Assembly: GCF_018449695.1 (NCBI RefSeq)
Contig: NZ_JAAVUY010000019.1
Location: forward strand, 90,541-154,540
DNA: 64,000 bases
Reading direction: 5' to 3'
From: Bradyrhizobium sp. dw_411
GTDB lineage: Bacteria; Pseudomonadota; Alphaproteobacteria; Rhizobiales; Xanthobacteraceae
Shown here: positions 41,656 to 50,302 of the stretch, piece by piece
Numbering within the stretch: position 1 is the stretch's first letter
Layout: every line of letters starts with the position of its first letter
Notes under the pieces: generated by a model
The model's input: the letters and a program-made list of their open reading frames with translations, nothing else
Told to the model about the DNA's origin: nothing
Databases searched by the model: none
Program-made: the position numbers and the translations under genes

Positions 41656-44600
41656 ATGAACCGCCGCAATCGCCGGGCCGCCGCCCCGCCACCTAAGGCC
41701 AACGCAAAGGCCAATGCAAAGGCCAGCTCAAACGGGCCGCCCGCCAGCGCATCGGCGGCATGCAAAACCGGCTTTGGCCATCTGCGCGCGGGACGATATC
41801 TCGACGCGCAAATCTGTTGCCAGCAGGCGCTCGCAGCCGCCCCCGATCACGCCGACAGCCTGCATCTGATGGGGTTGTTGTCGCGCCAGGCCGAAAACCA
41901 CGATCTCGCGGTGGAGTGGATCGCCCGCGCGATCCAGCAAGACCCCAAGGCGGAATATCTTTCAAGCCTCGGGGGGATACTGCGGCAGCAAGAGCGTTTT
42001 GAGGAGGCCCTCAAGGCGTACGACAAGGCGGTCCAGCTCAAGCCCAAAGATACATCGCTGTGGATCAATCTCGGCAATGTGCTGTCCGATCTCGCCCGGC
42101 TGGACGACGCGCTGCTGGCCTTTCAACATGTGCTCAAGCTCGACCTGCGCCACTGGGATGCGGCCTACCGGTGCGGGTTCATCCTGGAAAAGCTCGGACG
42201 GTATGCCGAAGCGCTAACCTATTTTACTCTCAGCGACGCGCTGAAACCGAACCAGGCTCCCGTGGTGCAAATGCGGGCCCTGGTTCTGCAGAAGATGAAA
42301 CGGTTCGAGCAAGCCCTCCCCGAAAGCCTGCGGGCCTACGAGCTCGATCCCGGCCGCGCCGACACCTGCAACAATATCGGCGCCATCATGCAATCGTTCC
42401 GCCGGGACGAAGAGGCGCTGGTGTGGTTCGACAAGGCGCTGGCGCTTCAGCCGGACTATGTGCCCGCCCTGACCAACAAGGCCAATTCGCTTCAACAGTT
42501 TCACCGGTTCGATGAAGCCGCAGCGATCTATCGCCAGATAAAGACGATCAATCCTGGTCACGCGCTGGCCGACTGGGATCTGGCGCTGATCGACATGCGG
42601 GCTGGCAATTTCGAGGCCGGCTGGGCCGGCCGCGAGGCGCGATGGAAGGCCCATAAGGTCGGCTACCCGAAATTCCCGCAGCCGATGTGGCTGGGTGCGG
42701 AAGATATCGCCGGCAAGACCATTTTGATCTGCTCGGATGAGGGCCTCGGAGATTCAATCCAGTTCGCGCGTTATGTGCCGATGCTGGCGGCGCGCGGCGC
42801 CCGTGTCATTCTGGTGGTGGACGACGCGGCCTATCCCCTGCTGTCGGCACTCCCCGGCGTTTCGGAAAGTTTTCGGACATCGGACAAGGTGTTTCCGGCG
42901 TTCGACATGCATTGCCCGACGTCGAGCCTGCCGCTCGCTTTCGCCACGAGACTGGATACGATTCCAGCCGACATACCGTATCTGCCCGCTCCCGCGCCAA
43001 GCCGCGTGCAAGCCTGGGAGGACCGCCTCGGCCCTCACAGCAAATTGCGGGTCGGGCTGGTGTGGTCCGGCAATCCCCTTCACAACAACGATCACAATCG
43101 ATCGGTGCCGTTTCAAATCTTTTCGCGTCTCTTCGATGCCGATGCGACCTTTGTCAGCCTGCAAAAGGACGCGCGGCCCGATGACAAGGCCGCGTTGTGT
43201 GAATGTCCCGGCATCATCGACCTCACTTCCGAGCTTACCGACTTCAACGAGACCGCGGCGCTGATCGCTTGCCTCGATCTGGTCATCACCGTTGATACCA
43301 GCGTCGCCCATCTCGCCGGCGCGCTGGGCTGCCCGACCTGGATCCTGCTGCCCTACACGCCGGACTATCGCTGGCTGCTGGATCGCGATGACAGCCCTTG
43401 GTATCCGACCGTGCGGCTGTTCCGGCAGAGCGCGGCGCGGGATTATGCCGAGGTGCTGGATCGAGTGCGGACGGAGTTGGCGGCGCTGTGCGCGGAACGC
43501 AATCCAGATGCCCAAATCTCTCGCCGGCAGGCGCCTGATCCCGGCGCTGATGACGCCGACAGCCTGCACCGCACGGGCGTGCAGTTACTGCAGGCCGGAC
43601 AATACGATCAGGCGGTGGAGTGGATCGCCCGCGCCATCCGGCAAGACCCCAGGCCGGAATATCTTTCAAGCCTCGGGACCACGCTGCAAAGACAAGGACG
43701 TTTTGAGGAGGCCCTCAAGACGCTAGACAAGGCGGTCCAGCTCAAGCCCGAAGATACATCGCTGTGGATCGATCTCGGCACTGTCCTGTCCGATCTCGCC
43801 CGGCTGGACGAGGCGCTGTTGGCCTTTCAACACGTACTCAAGCTCAACATGCGCCACTGGGATGCGGCCTACCGGTGCGGGTTCATCCTGGACAAGCTCG
43901 GACGGCACACCGAGGCGCTTACCTATTTTACGCTCAGCGACATGCTGAAGCCAAACCACGCACCCATCGTGCAAATGCGCGCCATCGCGTTGCAGAAGCT
44001 GAAACGGTTCGAACAAGCCCTTGCCGAAAGCCTGCGGGCCTACGAGCTCGATCCTGATCGAGCCGACACCTGCAACAATATCGGCGCCATTCTGCACGCG
44101 CTGCACCGCGACGAAGAGGCGCTGGTCTGGTTCGACAAGGCGCTGGCGTTCAAGCCGGACTATATGACCGTGTTGTGCAACAAGGCCTCTTCACTGCAGC
44201 AGGTTCACCGGTTCGAGGAAGCCGCCGCGACCTACCGTTACATGAAGACAATCGATCCCGGTTACACGCTGGCCGACTGGGATCTGGCGCTGATCGACAT
44301 GCGGGCCGGCAATTTCGAGGCCGGCTGGGCCGGCCGCGAGGCGCGGTGGACAGCCCATCAGGTCAACTATCCCCGATTCCCGCAGCCGATGTGGCTGGGC
44401 GCGGAAGATATCGCGGGCAAAACCATCCTGATCTGCTCGGATGAAGGCATCGGAGATTCAATCCAGTTCGCGCGCTATGTGCCGATGCTGGCGGCGCGCG
44501 GCGCGCGTGTCATTCTGGTGGTGGTCGACGCGGTCTATTCCTTGCTGTCGGACCTTCCGGGCGTTTCGGAATGCTTTCGGAAATCGGACAAGGAGTTTCC

Positions 44601-46965
44601 GGCGTTCGACATGCATTGCGCGACATCGAGCCTGCCGCTGGCTTTCGTCACGAGACTGGATACGATTCCAGCCGACATACCGTATTTGCCGGCTCCCGCG
44701 CCAAGCCGCGTGCAAGCCTGGGAGGACCGCCTCGGCCCTCGCAGCAAATTGCGGGTCGGACTGGTGTGGTCCGGCAATCCCATTCACAGCAACGATCACA
44801 ATCGATCGGTGCCGTTTCAAACCTTTTCGCGCCTTTTCGATGTTCATGCGACCTTTGTCAGCCTGCAAAAGGACGCGCGGCCCGATGACAAGACCGCGTT
44901 GCGTGAATATGCCGATATCATCGACCTCACTGCCGGGCTCACCGACTTCAACGAAACCGCGGCGCTGATCGCTTGCCTCGATCTGGTCATCACCGTCGAC
45001 ACCAGTGTCGCCCATCTCGCCGGCGCGCTGGGATGCCCGACCTGGATTCTGCTGCCCTACACGCCGGATTATCGCTGGCTGCTCGATCGCGACGACAGCC
45101 CCTGGTATCCGACCGTGCGGCTGTTCCGGCAGAGCGCAGCGCGGGACTATGCCGAGGTGCTGGATCGGGTGAGCGCGGAGTTGGCGGCGCTGTGCGCGGA
45201 ACGAAATCCAGATGCCCCAACCTCTCGCCGGCAGGCGCCTGATCTCGGCGCTGATGACGCGGACAGCCTGCACCGCACGGGCGTGCAGTTCCTCCAAGCC
45301 GGGCAATATGATCAGGCGGTGGAGTCGATCACCCGCGCCATCCGGCAAGATCCCAAGCCCGACTATCTGGCGAGCCTTGGCGCCACGCTGCACCGGCAGG
45401 GACGGCACGAGGACGCGCTCAAGGCCTATGACAAGGCGATCCAGCTCAAGCCCGAGGATGCCGGATTATGGCACCGCCTCGGCAATATCCTGCTCGAGCT
45501 GCAACGCCTCGACCACGCGCTGTTGAGCTTTGCGCATGTCCTCAAGCTCGATCCGCGGCATCAGGATGCGGCCTATAAAAGCGGCGTACTCCTTCAGCAC
45601 ATCGGGCGGTTCGACGAGTCCATCGCCCACCTCGATCTGTGCGACGCGCTGCTGCCGAACCATGCCCCGACCCTGCAGGCGCGCGCGCGTACGCTGTTCA
45701 GCCTGAAACGGCTCGAAGAAGCGCTGGCCGAGAACCGGCGAGCGCACACGCTCGATCCCGGCAATGCCGACACCTGCAATAATATCGGCGCCTGCCTGCA
45801 GTCGCTGGGCCGGGAAGAAGAAGCCCTGTCATGGTTCGACAGCGCACTCGACCGCCTGCCGAACACGACAGAAATCCTGAACAACAAGGGTTTGATGCTG
45901 AGCCAGCTACAGCGCTTCGACGAGGCGTTCGCGCTCCATGATCAGATCCGTGCCCTGCAGCTCAATGACGCCACCACGGACTGGAATCTGGCCCTGCTGC
46001 AGATGCTGACCGGCAATTTCGAGGCCGGCTGGGCGGGGCGCGAGTCGCGTTGGAGAAAATCCGATCCGCCGCCTTACCCGAAATTCAGCCAGCCGATGTG
46101 GCTTGGCCAGGAGCCGATCGAAGGCAAGACCATTCTCGTCCATGTCGACGAAGGGGCCGGCGATACCATCCAGTTCGTGCGCTATGTGCCCATGCTCGCC
46201 GAGCGTGGCGCCCGCATCGTTCTGGTTGTCGAGCGCCATCTGCATGCCCTGATGTCTGGCCTGCAGGGCGTCGAGCAATGTCTTTCGTTCCCGAACGATC
46301 CGCTGCCCGCATTCGACATGCACTGCCCGATCGGAAGCCTGCCGCTGGTGTTCGGCACGCGCCTCGATAGCATTCCGTCGGCGACGTCCTACCTGCCCCC
46401 TCCGGCAGAGGGCCGCGTACAATTTTGGGAAGCGCGGCTTGTTCGTGAAGCGCGGCTTCTTAGAAAGGCCCTTGGACCTCACGACAGGCCGCGGGTCGGC
46501 TTGGTGTGGTCTGGAAATCCGAGCCACAGGAACGATGTCAACCGGTCGACATCCCTGCGGCTGATGTCCCGCATTCTCGATGTCGATGCGACGTTCGTCA
46601 GCCTGCAGAAAGATCCGAAACCCGAGGACAAGGCATTCCTCGCGCAGAGCGGCATCATCGATCTCACTGCCGAGCTGACCGATTTCAGCGAGACCGCGGC
46701 GCTGATCGCTTGCCTCGATCTGGTCATCACCGTTGACACCAGCGTCGCCCATCTCGCCGGCGCGCTGGGCTGCCCGACCTGGATCCTGCTGCCCTACACG
46801 CCGGACTACCGCTGGCTGCTGGATCGCGATGACAGCCCCTGGTATCCGACCGTGCGGCTGTTCCGGCAGAGCGCGGCGCGCGACTATGCCGAGGTGCTGG
46901 ATCGGGTGCGGACGGAGCTGGCGGCGCTGTGTGCTGAGACACTTTCCGGTTTGCTCAAACCATAG
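41656..46965 (+). CDS. Giant triplicated TPR plus glycosyltransferase-9-like protein
   Basis: One uninterrupted frame of 1769 residues. Three modules occupy about residues 1-613, 614-1181 and 1182-1769. Each has TPR repeats (EEALKAYDKAVQLKPKDTSL type) followed by a domain with FEAGWAGREARW, KTILICSDEGLGDSIQFARY, LRVGLVWSGNP and VDTSVAHLAGALGCPTWILL, the last being the glycosyltransferase-9-like nucleotide-sugar site. Proteins of one such module are common in bradyrhizobia; three in tandem in one chain is unusual. Module spacing is 1704 and 1737 bp. The C-terminal 240 bp of the modules are about 97% identical, the TPR parts of module 3 much less. No signal peptide is seen. Likely substrate: a cell-surface or protein glycan. 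Confidence 0.88.
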   Translation: MNRRNRRAAAPPPKANAKANAKASSNGPPASASAACKTGFGHLRAGRYLDAQICCQQALAAAPDHADSLHLMGLLSRQAENHDLAVEWIARAIQQDPKAEYLSSLGGILRQQERFEEALKAYDKAVQLKPKDTSLWINLGNVLSDLARLDDALLAFQHVLKLDLRHWDAAYRCGFILEKLGRYAEALTYFTLSDALKPNQAPVVQMRALVLQKMKRFEQALPESLRAYELDPGRADTCNNIGAIMQSFRRDEEALVWFDKALALQPDYVPALTNKANSLQQFHRFDEAAAIYRQIKTINPGHALADWDLALIDMRAGNFEAGWAGREARWKAHKVGYPKFPQPMWLGAEDIAGKTILICSDEGLGDSIQFARYVPMLAARGARVILVVDDAAYPLLSALPGVSESFRTSDKVFPAFDMHCPTSSLPLAFATRLDTIPADIPYLPAPAPSRVQAWEDRLGPHSKLRVGLVWSGNPLHNNDHNRSVPFQIFSRLFDADATFVSLQKDARPDDKAALCECPGIIDLTSELTDFNETAALIACLDLVITVDTSVAHLAGALGCPTWILLPYTPDYRWLLDRDDSPWYPTVRLFRQSAARDYAEVLDRVRTELAALCAERNPDAQISRRQAPDPGADDADSLHRTGVQLLQAGQYDQAVEWIARAIRQDPRPEYLSSLGTTLQRQGRFEEALKTLDKAVQLKPEDTSLWIDLGTVLSDLARLDEALLAFQHVLKLNMRHWDAAYRCGFILDKLGRHTEALTYFTLSDMLKPNHAPIVQMRAIALQKLKRFEQALAESLRAYELDPDRADTCNNIGAILHALHRDEEALVWFDKALAFKPDYMTVLCNKASSLQQVHRFEEAAATYRYMKTIDPGYTLADWDLALIDMRAGNFEAGWAGREARWTAHQVNYPRFPQPMWLGAEDIAGKTILICSDEGIGDSIQFARYVPMLAARGARVILVVVDAVYSLLSDLPGVSECFRKSDKEFPAFDMHCATSSLPLAFVTRLDTIPADIPYLPAPAPSRVQAWEDRLGPRSKLRVGLVWSGNPIHSNDHNRSVPFQTFSRLFDVHATFVSLQKDARPDDKTALREYADIIDLTAGLTDFNETAALIACLDLVITVDTSVAHLAGALGCPTWILLPYTPDYRWLLDRDDSPWYPTVRLFRQSAARDYAEVLDRVSAELAALCAERNPDAPTSRRQAPDLGADDADSLHRTGVQFLQAGQYDQAVESITRAIRQDPKPDYLASLGATLHRQGRHEDALKAYDKAIQLKPEDAGLWHRLGNILLELQRLDHALLSFAHVLKLDPRHQDAAYKSGVLLQHIGRFDESIAHLDLCDALLPNHAPTLQARARTLFSLKRLEEALAENRRAHTLDPGNADTCNNIGACLQSLGREEEALSWFDSALDRLPNTTEILNNKGLMLSQLQRFDEAFALHDQIRALQLNDATTDWNLALLQMLTGNFEAGWAGRESRWRKSDPPPYPKFSQPMWLGQEPIEGKTILVHVDEGAGDTIQFVRYVPMLAERGARIVLVVERHLHALMSGLQGVEQCLSFPNDPLPAFDMHCPIGSLPLVFGTRLDSIPSATSYLPPPAEGRVQFWEARLVREARLLRKALGPHDRPRVGLVWSGNPSHRNDVNRSTSLRLMSRILDVDATFVSLQKDPKPEDKAFLAQSGIIDLTAELTDFSETAALIACLDLVITVDTSVAHLAGALGCPTWILLPYTPDYRWLLDRDDSPWYPTVRLFRQSAARDYAEVLDRVRTELAALCAETLSGLLKP

Positions 46966-46981
46966 CACGACGCCCGGCGAT

Positions 46982-47093
46982 CTCATGGTTCGAGACGCGC
47001 GAAGACGCGCTCCTTACCATGAGGGTCCGAGAACTTGTCTTGGCTCAGACCCTCATCCTGAGGAGCGCGCTCTCGCGCGCGTCTCGAAGGATG
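46982..47093. repeat. Short intergenic palindromic repeat (RPE-like), two modules
   Basis: CTCATGGTTCGAGACGCGCG...CGCGCTCCTTACCATGAG and CCTCATCCTGAGGAGCGCG...CGCGCGTCTCGAAGGATG are two hairpin-forming modules in the order seen at 3988-4099. The repeat fills the gap between the giant protein and the converging TAXI-like paralogue. Confidence 0.75.
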
Positions 47094-47110
47094 CAGCCGT
47101 GGAAAAGATT

Positions 47111-48433
47111 CTAACCCACCCCCGCCCGCCCAGCCAGCATCACGCGGCGATGATGGATCAGATTATCCAGCCGCTGCGCCGCTGCGATCAGCGCCTGCGC
47201 TTCGGCGGCGCCTTCTTCCTGTCCGGCGGTTCGCGCGAGCTGCGTGCGCAGCAATGAATCGACCTCGTTCTCGATCGCATTCAATTCGCTCTCGTCGGTA
47301 ACGCTGCGAATCCTTCCCGGCAGCGCACAAAACGCATCCAGCGTCGGATGCGCGGCCTCATTGCTGCGCACGCCGAGAAAGCGCCACGCCGCGGCAAAGA
47401 TCGAGGCCAGCGCGCCGAGCGCCATCGGCGTCAGATAGATCGCGTTGCCGTAGCGATCCATGAAGCTTTGCTGGGTGCCGTTGAAAAACGCCGCGGCGCC
47501 GGGATGCGCCGAGATATAGGCATCGGCATCGAGTTCGGGCGCGGCGATCCCCGCTAGCTGCGGGTCTTCGCCGACGAGATCGCGACGCACGCCCATGATC
47601 CTGCGGGCGAGGTCGGCGATCACATCGGCATTGAGATGCCGGTTCGCGACCAGATAATACGTCACCCGCAAGGTCGTGACGTCATTATCCGGCACCGGCG
47701 GCGCACCGCGCAGGGTGCCTTTCGGGATATCGAAGCTTTCATAGGGCCCCTTGGTATCGGCGATCGCACCGGCGGAATCGATCGGGATCAAGACCGGCCC
47801 GGCGGTCGCGCTTTCCTTGAACAGCCCCCTCACCAGCGACAGATACCGGTCGGTCAGCGGCACCACCAGCAACAACGCCGCGACTTCCTTGGCCTGCACC
47901 GCGCGGCGCGCATCGGATGGCATGATATCCTTGAACGTCACATTGGAACGGCCGAGGTCGTATTCCTTCTTCAGCGCCTCGACGACGCCGTGATTGATTT
48001 CGCCGCCGACCACACCAACGGTGTGATCGCGCAATTTGGCGATGCTGGTGATCGACGATCCCGGCGGCGCCACGATCATCACGACGCCATGCGTCGTCAT
48101 GGTCACAGTGCGCGCCTGCGAGAGATCGCCGACATCCGCCCGCACCACCGCGAGATCGGCCTTTCCGGCCGCGAAGGCTTTCGCCGCGTCGAGCACGTTG
48201 CCGGAATTCTCGACCTTGAGCCGCACGGGTGAATCGGTGGTCGCGAGGCGGCCGGCGATCAATGACGCGGTCTGTCTGGCCTCACCGTCCAGCGAGCCGA
48301 CCGCGACCGTCAGCGTCACCGGCTTTTCGTAATAGCGGTACGCGACCAGGCCGGCGCCCGCGACGATGCACAACACGCCCACCAGGAGGACGGCGCGAAC
48401 CCAGAACGGCAATTCCACCTTAAGCGATTTCAT
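47111..48433 (-). CDS. Membrane-anchored TAXI-type solute-binding protein, paralogue B
   Basis: A 440-residue paralogue of the protein at 18118-19437, alike over the whole length: N-terminal anchor (FWVRAVLLVGVLCIVAGAGL), TLTVAVGSLDGEARQTASLI, AFAAGKADLAVVRADVGDLS, YESFDIPKGTLRGAPPVPDN, HPGAAAFFNGTQQSFMDRYG, the second transmembrane helix and an acidic helical tail ending NLIHHRRVMLAGRA. Unlike the first copy, it has no DUF4239 or cyclic-nucleotide gene beside it. The shared membrane anchors and tail show that the architecture is conserved and not an artefact. Confidence 0.85.
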   Translation of the reverse strand: MKSLKVELPFWVRAVLLVGVLCIVAGAGLVAYRYYEKPVTLTVAVGSLDGEARQTASLIAGRLATTDSPVRLKVENSGNVLDAAKAFAAGKADLAVVRADVGDLSQARTVTMTTHGVVMIVAPPGSSITSIAKLRDHTVGVVGGEINHGVVEALKKEYDLGRSNVTFKDIMPSDARRAVQAKEVAALLLVVPLTDRYLSLVRGLFKESATAGPVLIPIDSAGAIADTKGPYESFDIPKGTLRGAPPVPDNDVTTLRVTYYLVANRHLNADVIADLARRIMGVRRDLVGEDPQLAGIAAPELDADAYISAHPGAAAFFNGTQQSFMDRYGNAIYLTPMALGALASIFAAAWRFLGVRSNEAAHPTLDAFCALPGRIRSVTDESELNAIENEVDSLLRTQLARTAGQEEGAAEAQALIAAAQRLDNLIHHRRVMLAGRAGVG

Positions 48434-48950
48434 GGTCACCCGGCGCAGGGAATCCTTGACGCGACGATCAGGGGATCGGTCATGCCACATCCGGTTTAGG
48501 TTCGAAACAGCCGGATTACAAATTGGAAATAACGGAACAGGCCGCTTGTGGCGCCGGGCACGGGCGGACGCCGGTGCGGGACGCGGTTGCGGCGCCATAT
48601 CTTTCGAAGTTTCGATTTGGATTTTGCAGCGCGGCGCTCGGCGCGCAGCAGCGATGGCGACAGGCAGTGATAGCGCGACCATGACATCATCTTCATCGAA
48701 CCCTCCATCGCAACATCGATTGGTGGGACGTGAATGATGCGCCGTTCGAACCGCGCGCGTTACAAATTGGAAATCATTACAAGTTGGAGAGCAGGGCCGT
48801 GTTATGCGCGATCGCATCGCAAGAACACCCATGTCCCGAAGGGTTTTTCAGGAAATTGTTCACCCGCATTAAACCTGCGTAATACACCGAACCCGTTTCT
48901 CGCTCGCTACCTCCAACAGATGTTCGACGTTAAATCTCAGGAGGAAAATC
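48434..48950. other. Intergenic region, no gene supported
   Basis: This 517-bp stretch lies between the divergent TAXI-like gene and the Gly/His-rich peptide gene. Short frames on both strands are basic and lack ribosome-binding sites. Near its right end GGAGGAAAATC gives the ribosome-binding site of the following gene. Confidence 0.4.
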
Positions 48951-49241
48951 ATGAAACTTGTTTCTGCACTTGTTGGCCTCGCTGCACTGAGCGGGGTTGC
49001 ACTATCGAGCGGCGCCGCGTCTGCGCAGACGACTGTCAACGTACCGGCTGGTTACGTCTGCAACGAATACGGCCATTGCTGGCACCGTCATTACGGCTAC
49101 GGCGGTGGCGGCTACTACCATCCGCATTATTGGGGTGGTGGTTATGGTGGCTGGCACCGTCACTGGGGCTATGGCGGCGGCTACGGCTGGCATCGTCACT
49201 GGGGCGGTGGCTACGGCTGGCACCGCTGGCATCAGTGGTAA
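48951..49241 (+). CDS. Small exported Gly/His/Tyr/Trp-rich protein
   Basis: A 96-residue protein with a signal peptide (residues 1-26, ending GAASAQ). The mature part is built almost wholly from Gly, His, Tyr, Trp and Arg in a repeating pattern (GYGGGYGWHRHWGG, seen three times with variation), after a short VPAGYVCNEYGHCWHRH stretch. The His density suggests metal binding, perhaps copper or nickel, or a surface/structural role; neither is shown. AGGAGGAAA precedes the ATG and a strong terminator follows. Confidence 0.8.
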   Translation: MKLVSALVGLAALSGVALSSGAASAQTTVNVPAGYVCNEYGHCWHRHYGYGGGGYYHPHYWGGGYGGWHRHWGYGGGYGWHRHWGGGYGWHRWHQW

Positions 49242-49250
49242 TCGCGACGA

Positions 49251-49279
49251 GAGAAAGGGGCTTCGGCCCCTTTCTTTTT
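49251..49279 (+). terminator. Rho-independent terminator
   Basis: GAAAGGGGC-TTCG-GCCCCTTTC followed by five T residues, about 10 bases after the stop of the Gly/His-rich gene. The tetraloop TTCG is a very stable form. Confidence 0.9.
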
Positions 49280-49321
49280 GAGATGCGCGAACATTTTGAG
49301 ACGCACGAACATCAAGAATGT

Positions 49322-49414
49322 CGTCATTGCGAGCGCAGCGAAGCAATCCATGCCTCGGCAGACCGTGCTGGCTCAAGATGGATTGCTTCGTCGCTAACGC
49401 TCCTCGCAATGACG
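49322..49414. repeat. Palindromic intergenic repeat (CATTGCGAGCGCAGCGAAGCAATCC type)
   Basis: CATTGCGAG and CTCGCAATG mark the ends, with GCGAAGCAATCCA and TGGATTGCTTCG as the inner pair. Elements of this core are widespread between genes in several bacterial groups, including Bradyrhizobium. Only one copy is seen in this window. Confidence 0.8.
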
Positions 49415-49535
49415 GATGCGCCAGACGGGCCTCATCGCCTCCCCCTTCCCGCTTGCCAAGCCCATTCCGCTGAGGCAGGTTTCGCGCGGCAACAAGTCCG
49501 GCGCCCATGATCCGGACATCACAGGGAGAACGGTC

Positions 49536-49958
49536 ATGCTGACACGCCGAGGCTTTGCGGGCGTTGCGTCCTGCGCGCTTTGCTCGATTACCGGATTTTT
49601 GGCCACCGATGCGTCGGCGCAAACGCCGCCCGCCACCACGCCCGGCGTTTCCCGCAAGATCCTGTCGCGGAGCGACGGCCCGGCGGCCGGATATGAGACA
49701 CTGCTGGTCGCGATCGAGATCGAAGCCGGCGTCACCATCGGCCGCCACACCCATCCCGGCATCGAATCCGCCTACATTCTCGAAGGCGGCTTTGAGCTGC
49801 CGATCGAGGGCCTGCCGACCAAGATGTACAAGCCCGGCGACGGCTTCGTGGTCCCGCCCGGCGCACCGCACGCCGGCAACAAGAACGGCGACGTCAAAAC
49901 GAAAATAGTGAGCACTTATATTATCGAAAAAGGCAAACCGCTGGCCTCGCCGGCGTGA
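49536..49958 (+). CDS. Exported cupin-domain protein
   Basis: A 140-residue protein with a signal peptide (TRRGFAGVASCALCSITGFL; twin Arg, so possibly Tat). The single cupin shows GVTIGRHTHPGIESAYILEG (GxxxxxHxHxxxxExxxxLxG, metal-binding) and PGDGFVVPPGAPHAG, the second motif. Small exported cupins of this type have no settled function; a metal-bound dioxygenase or sensor is possible. GGGAGAACGGTC precedes the ATG. It is flanked by repeats on both sides, with no operon partner. Confidence 0.85.
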   Translation: MLTRRGFAGVASCALCSITGFLATDASAQTPPATTPGVSRKILSRSDGPAAGYETLLVAIEIEAGVTIGRHTHPGIESAYILEGGFELPIEGLPTKMYKPGDGFVVPPGAPHAGNKNGDVKTKIVSTYIIEKGKPLASPA

Positions 49959-50062
49959 TGTGATCTGGGCATAGCAACAATTGGAAACCAAAAAAGAATG
50001 GCCGCGGCTTGGGACATAGCCGCGGCCGTTGTGTTTTCAATTCCCTCCCCCCGCAAGCGGTA

Positions 50063-50269
50063 GGGCTATCGCATATGAAGAAAAAGATTTGGGCCTGCAG
50101 TCTTTGTGCGGCCATCCTTCGAGACGGCCGCCTACGGCGTCCCCTCAGGATGAGGACTTTCTGTGCGGCTAAATCTTGAACCCTCATGGTGAGGAGCCTC
50201 GTCTTCGAGGCGTCTCGAACCATGAGGCCCCAAGCGATTACCGCGGCGGAAAGTCATATGCGACAGCCC
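50063..50269 (-). mobile_element. MITE-like element, copy 2 (inverted relative to copy 1)
   Basis: The ends GGGCTATCGCATATGA (50063-50078) and TCATATGCGACAGCCC (50254-50269) form inverted repeats with one mismatch. The inside matches copy 1 (3242-3447) almost base for base on the opposite strand. As with copy 1, CGCTTGCGG-type sequence lies at both outer edges, so either the target is preferred or that sequence belongs to the element. Confidence 0.75.
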
Positions 50270-50302
50270 TGCCGCAAGCGGGGCGAGGTAAGAACAACAG
50301 CC

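Noticed and set aside
41656..46965. Regularly spaced DNA repeats that might suggest a CRISPR or satellite array
   Set aside because: The repeats are about 1.7-kb coding modules in a single open frame, not short repeats with unique spacers.
48496..48708. 70-codon basic frame upstream of the Gly/His-rich gene
   Set aside because: The composition is Arg/Ser-rich without hydrophobic core, there is no ribosome-binding site, and it lies in likely control DNA.
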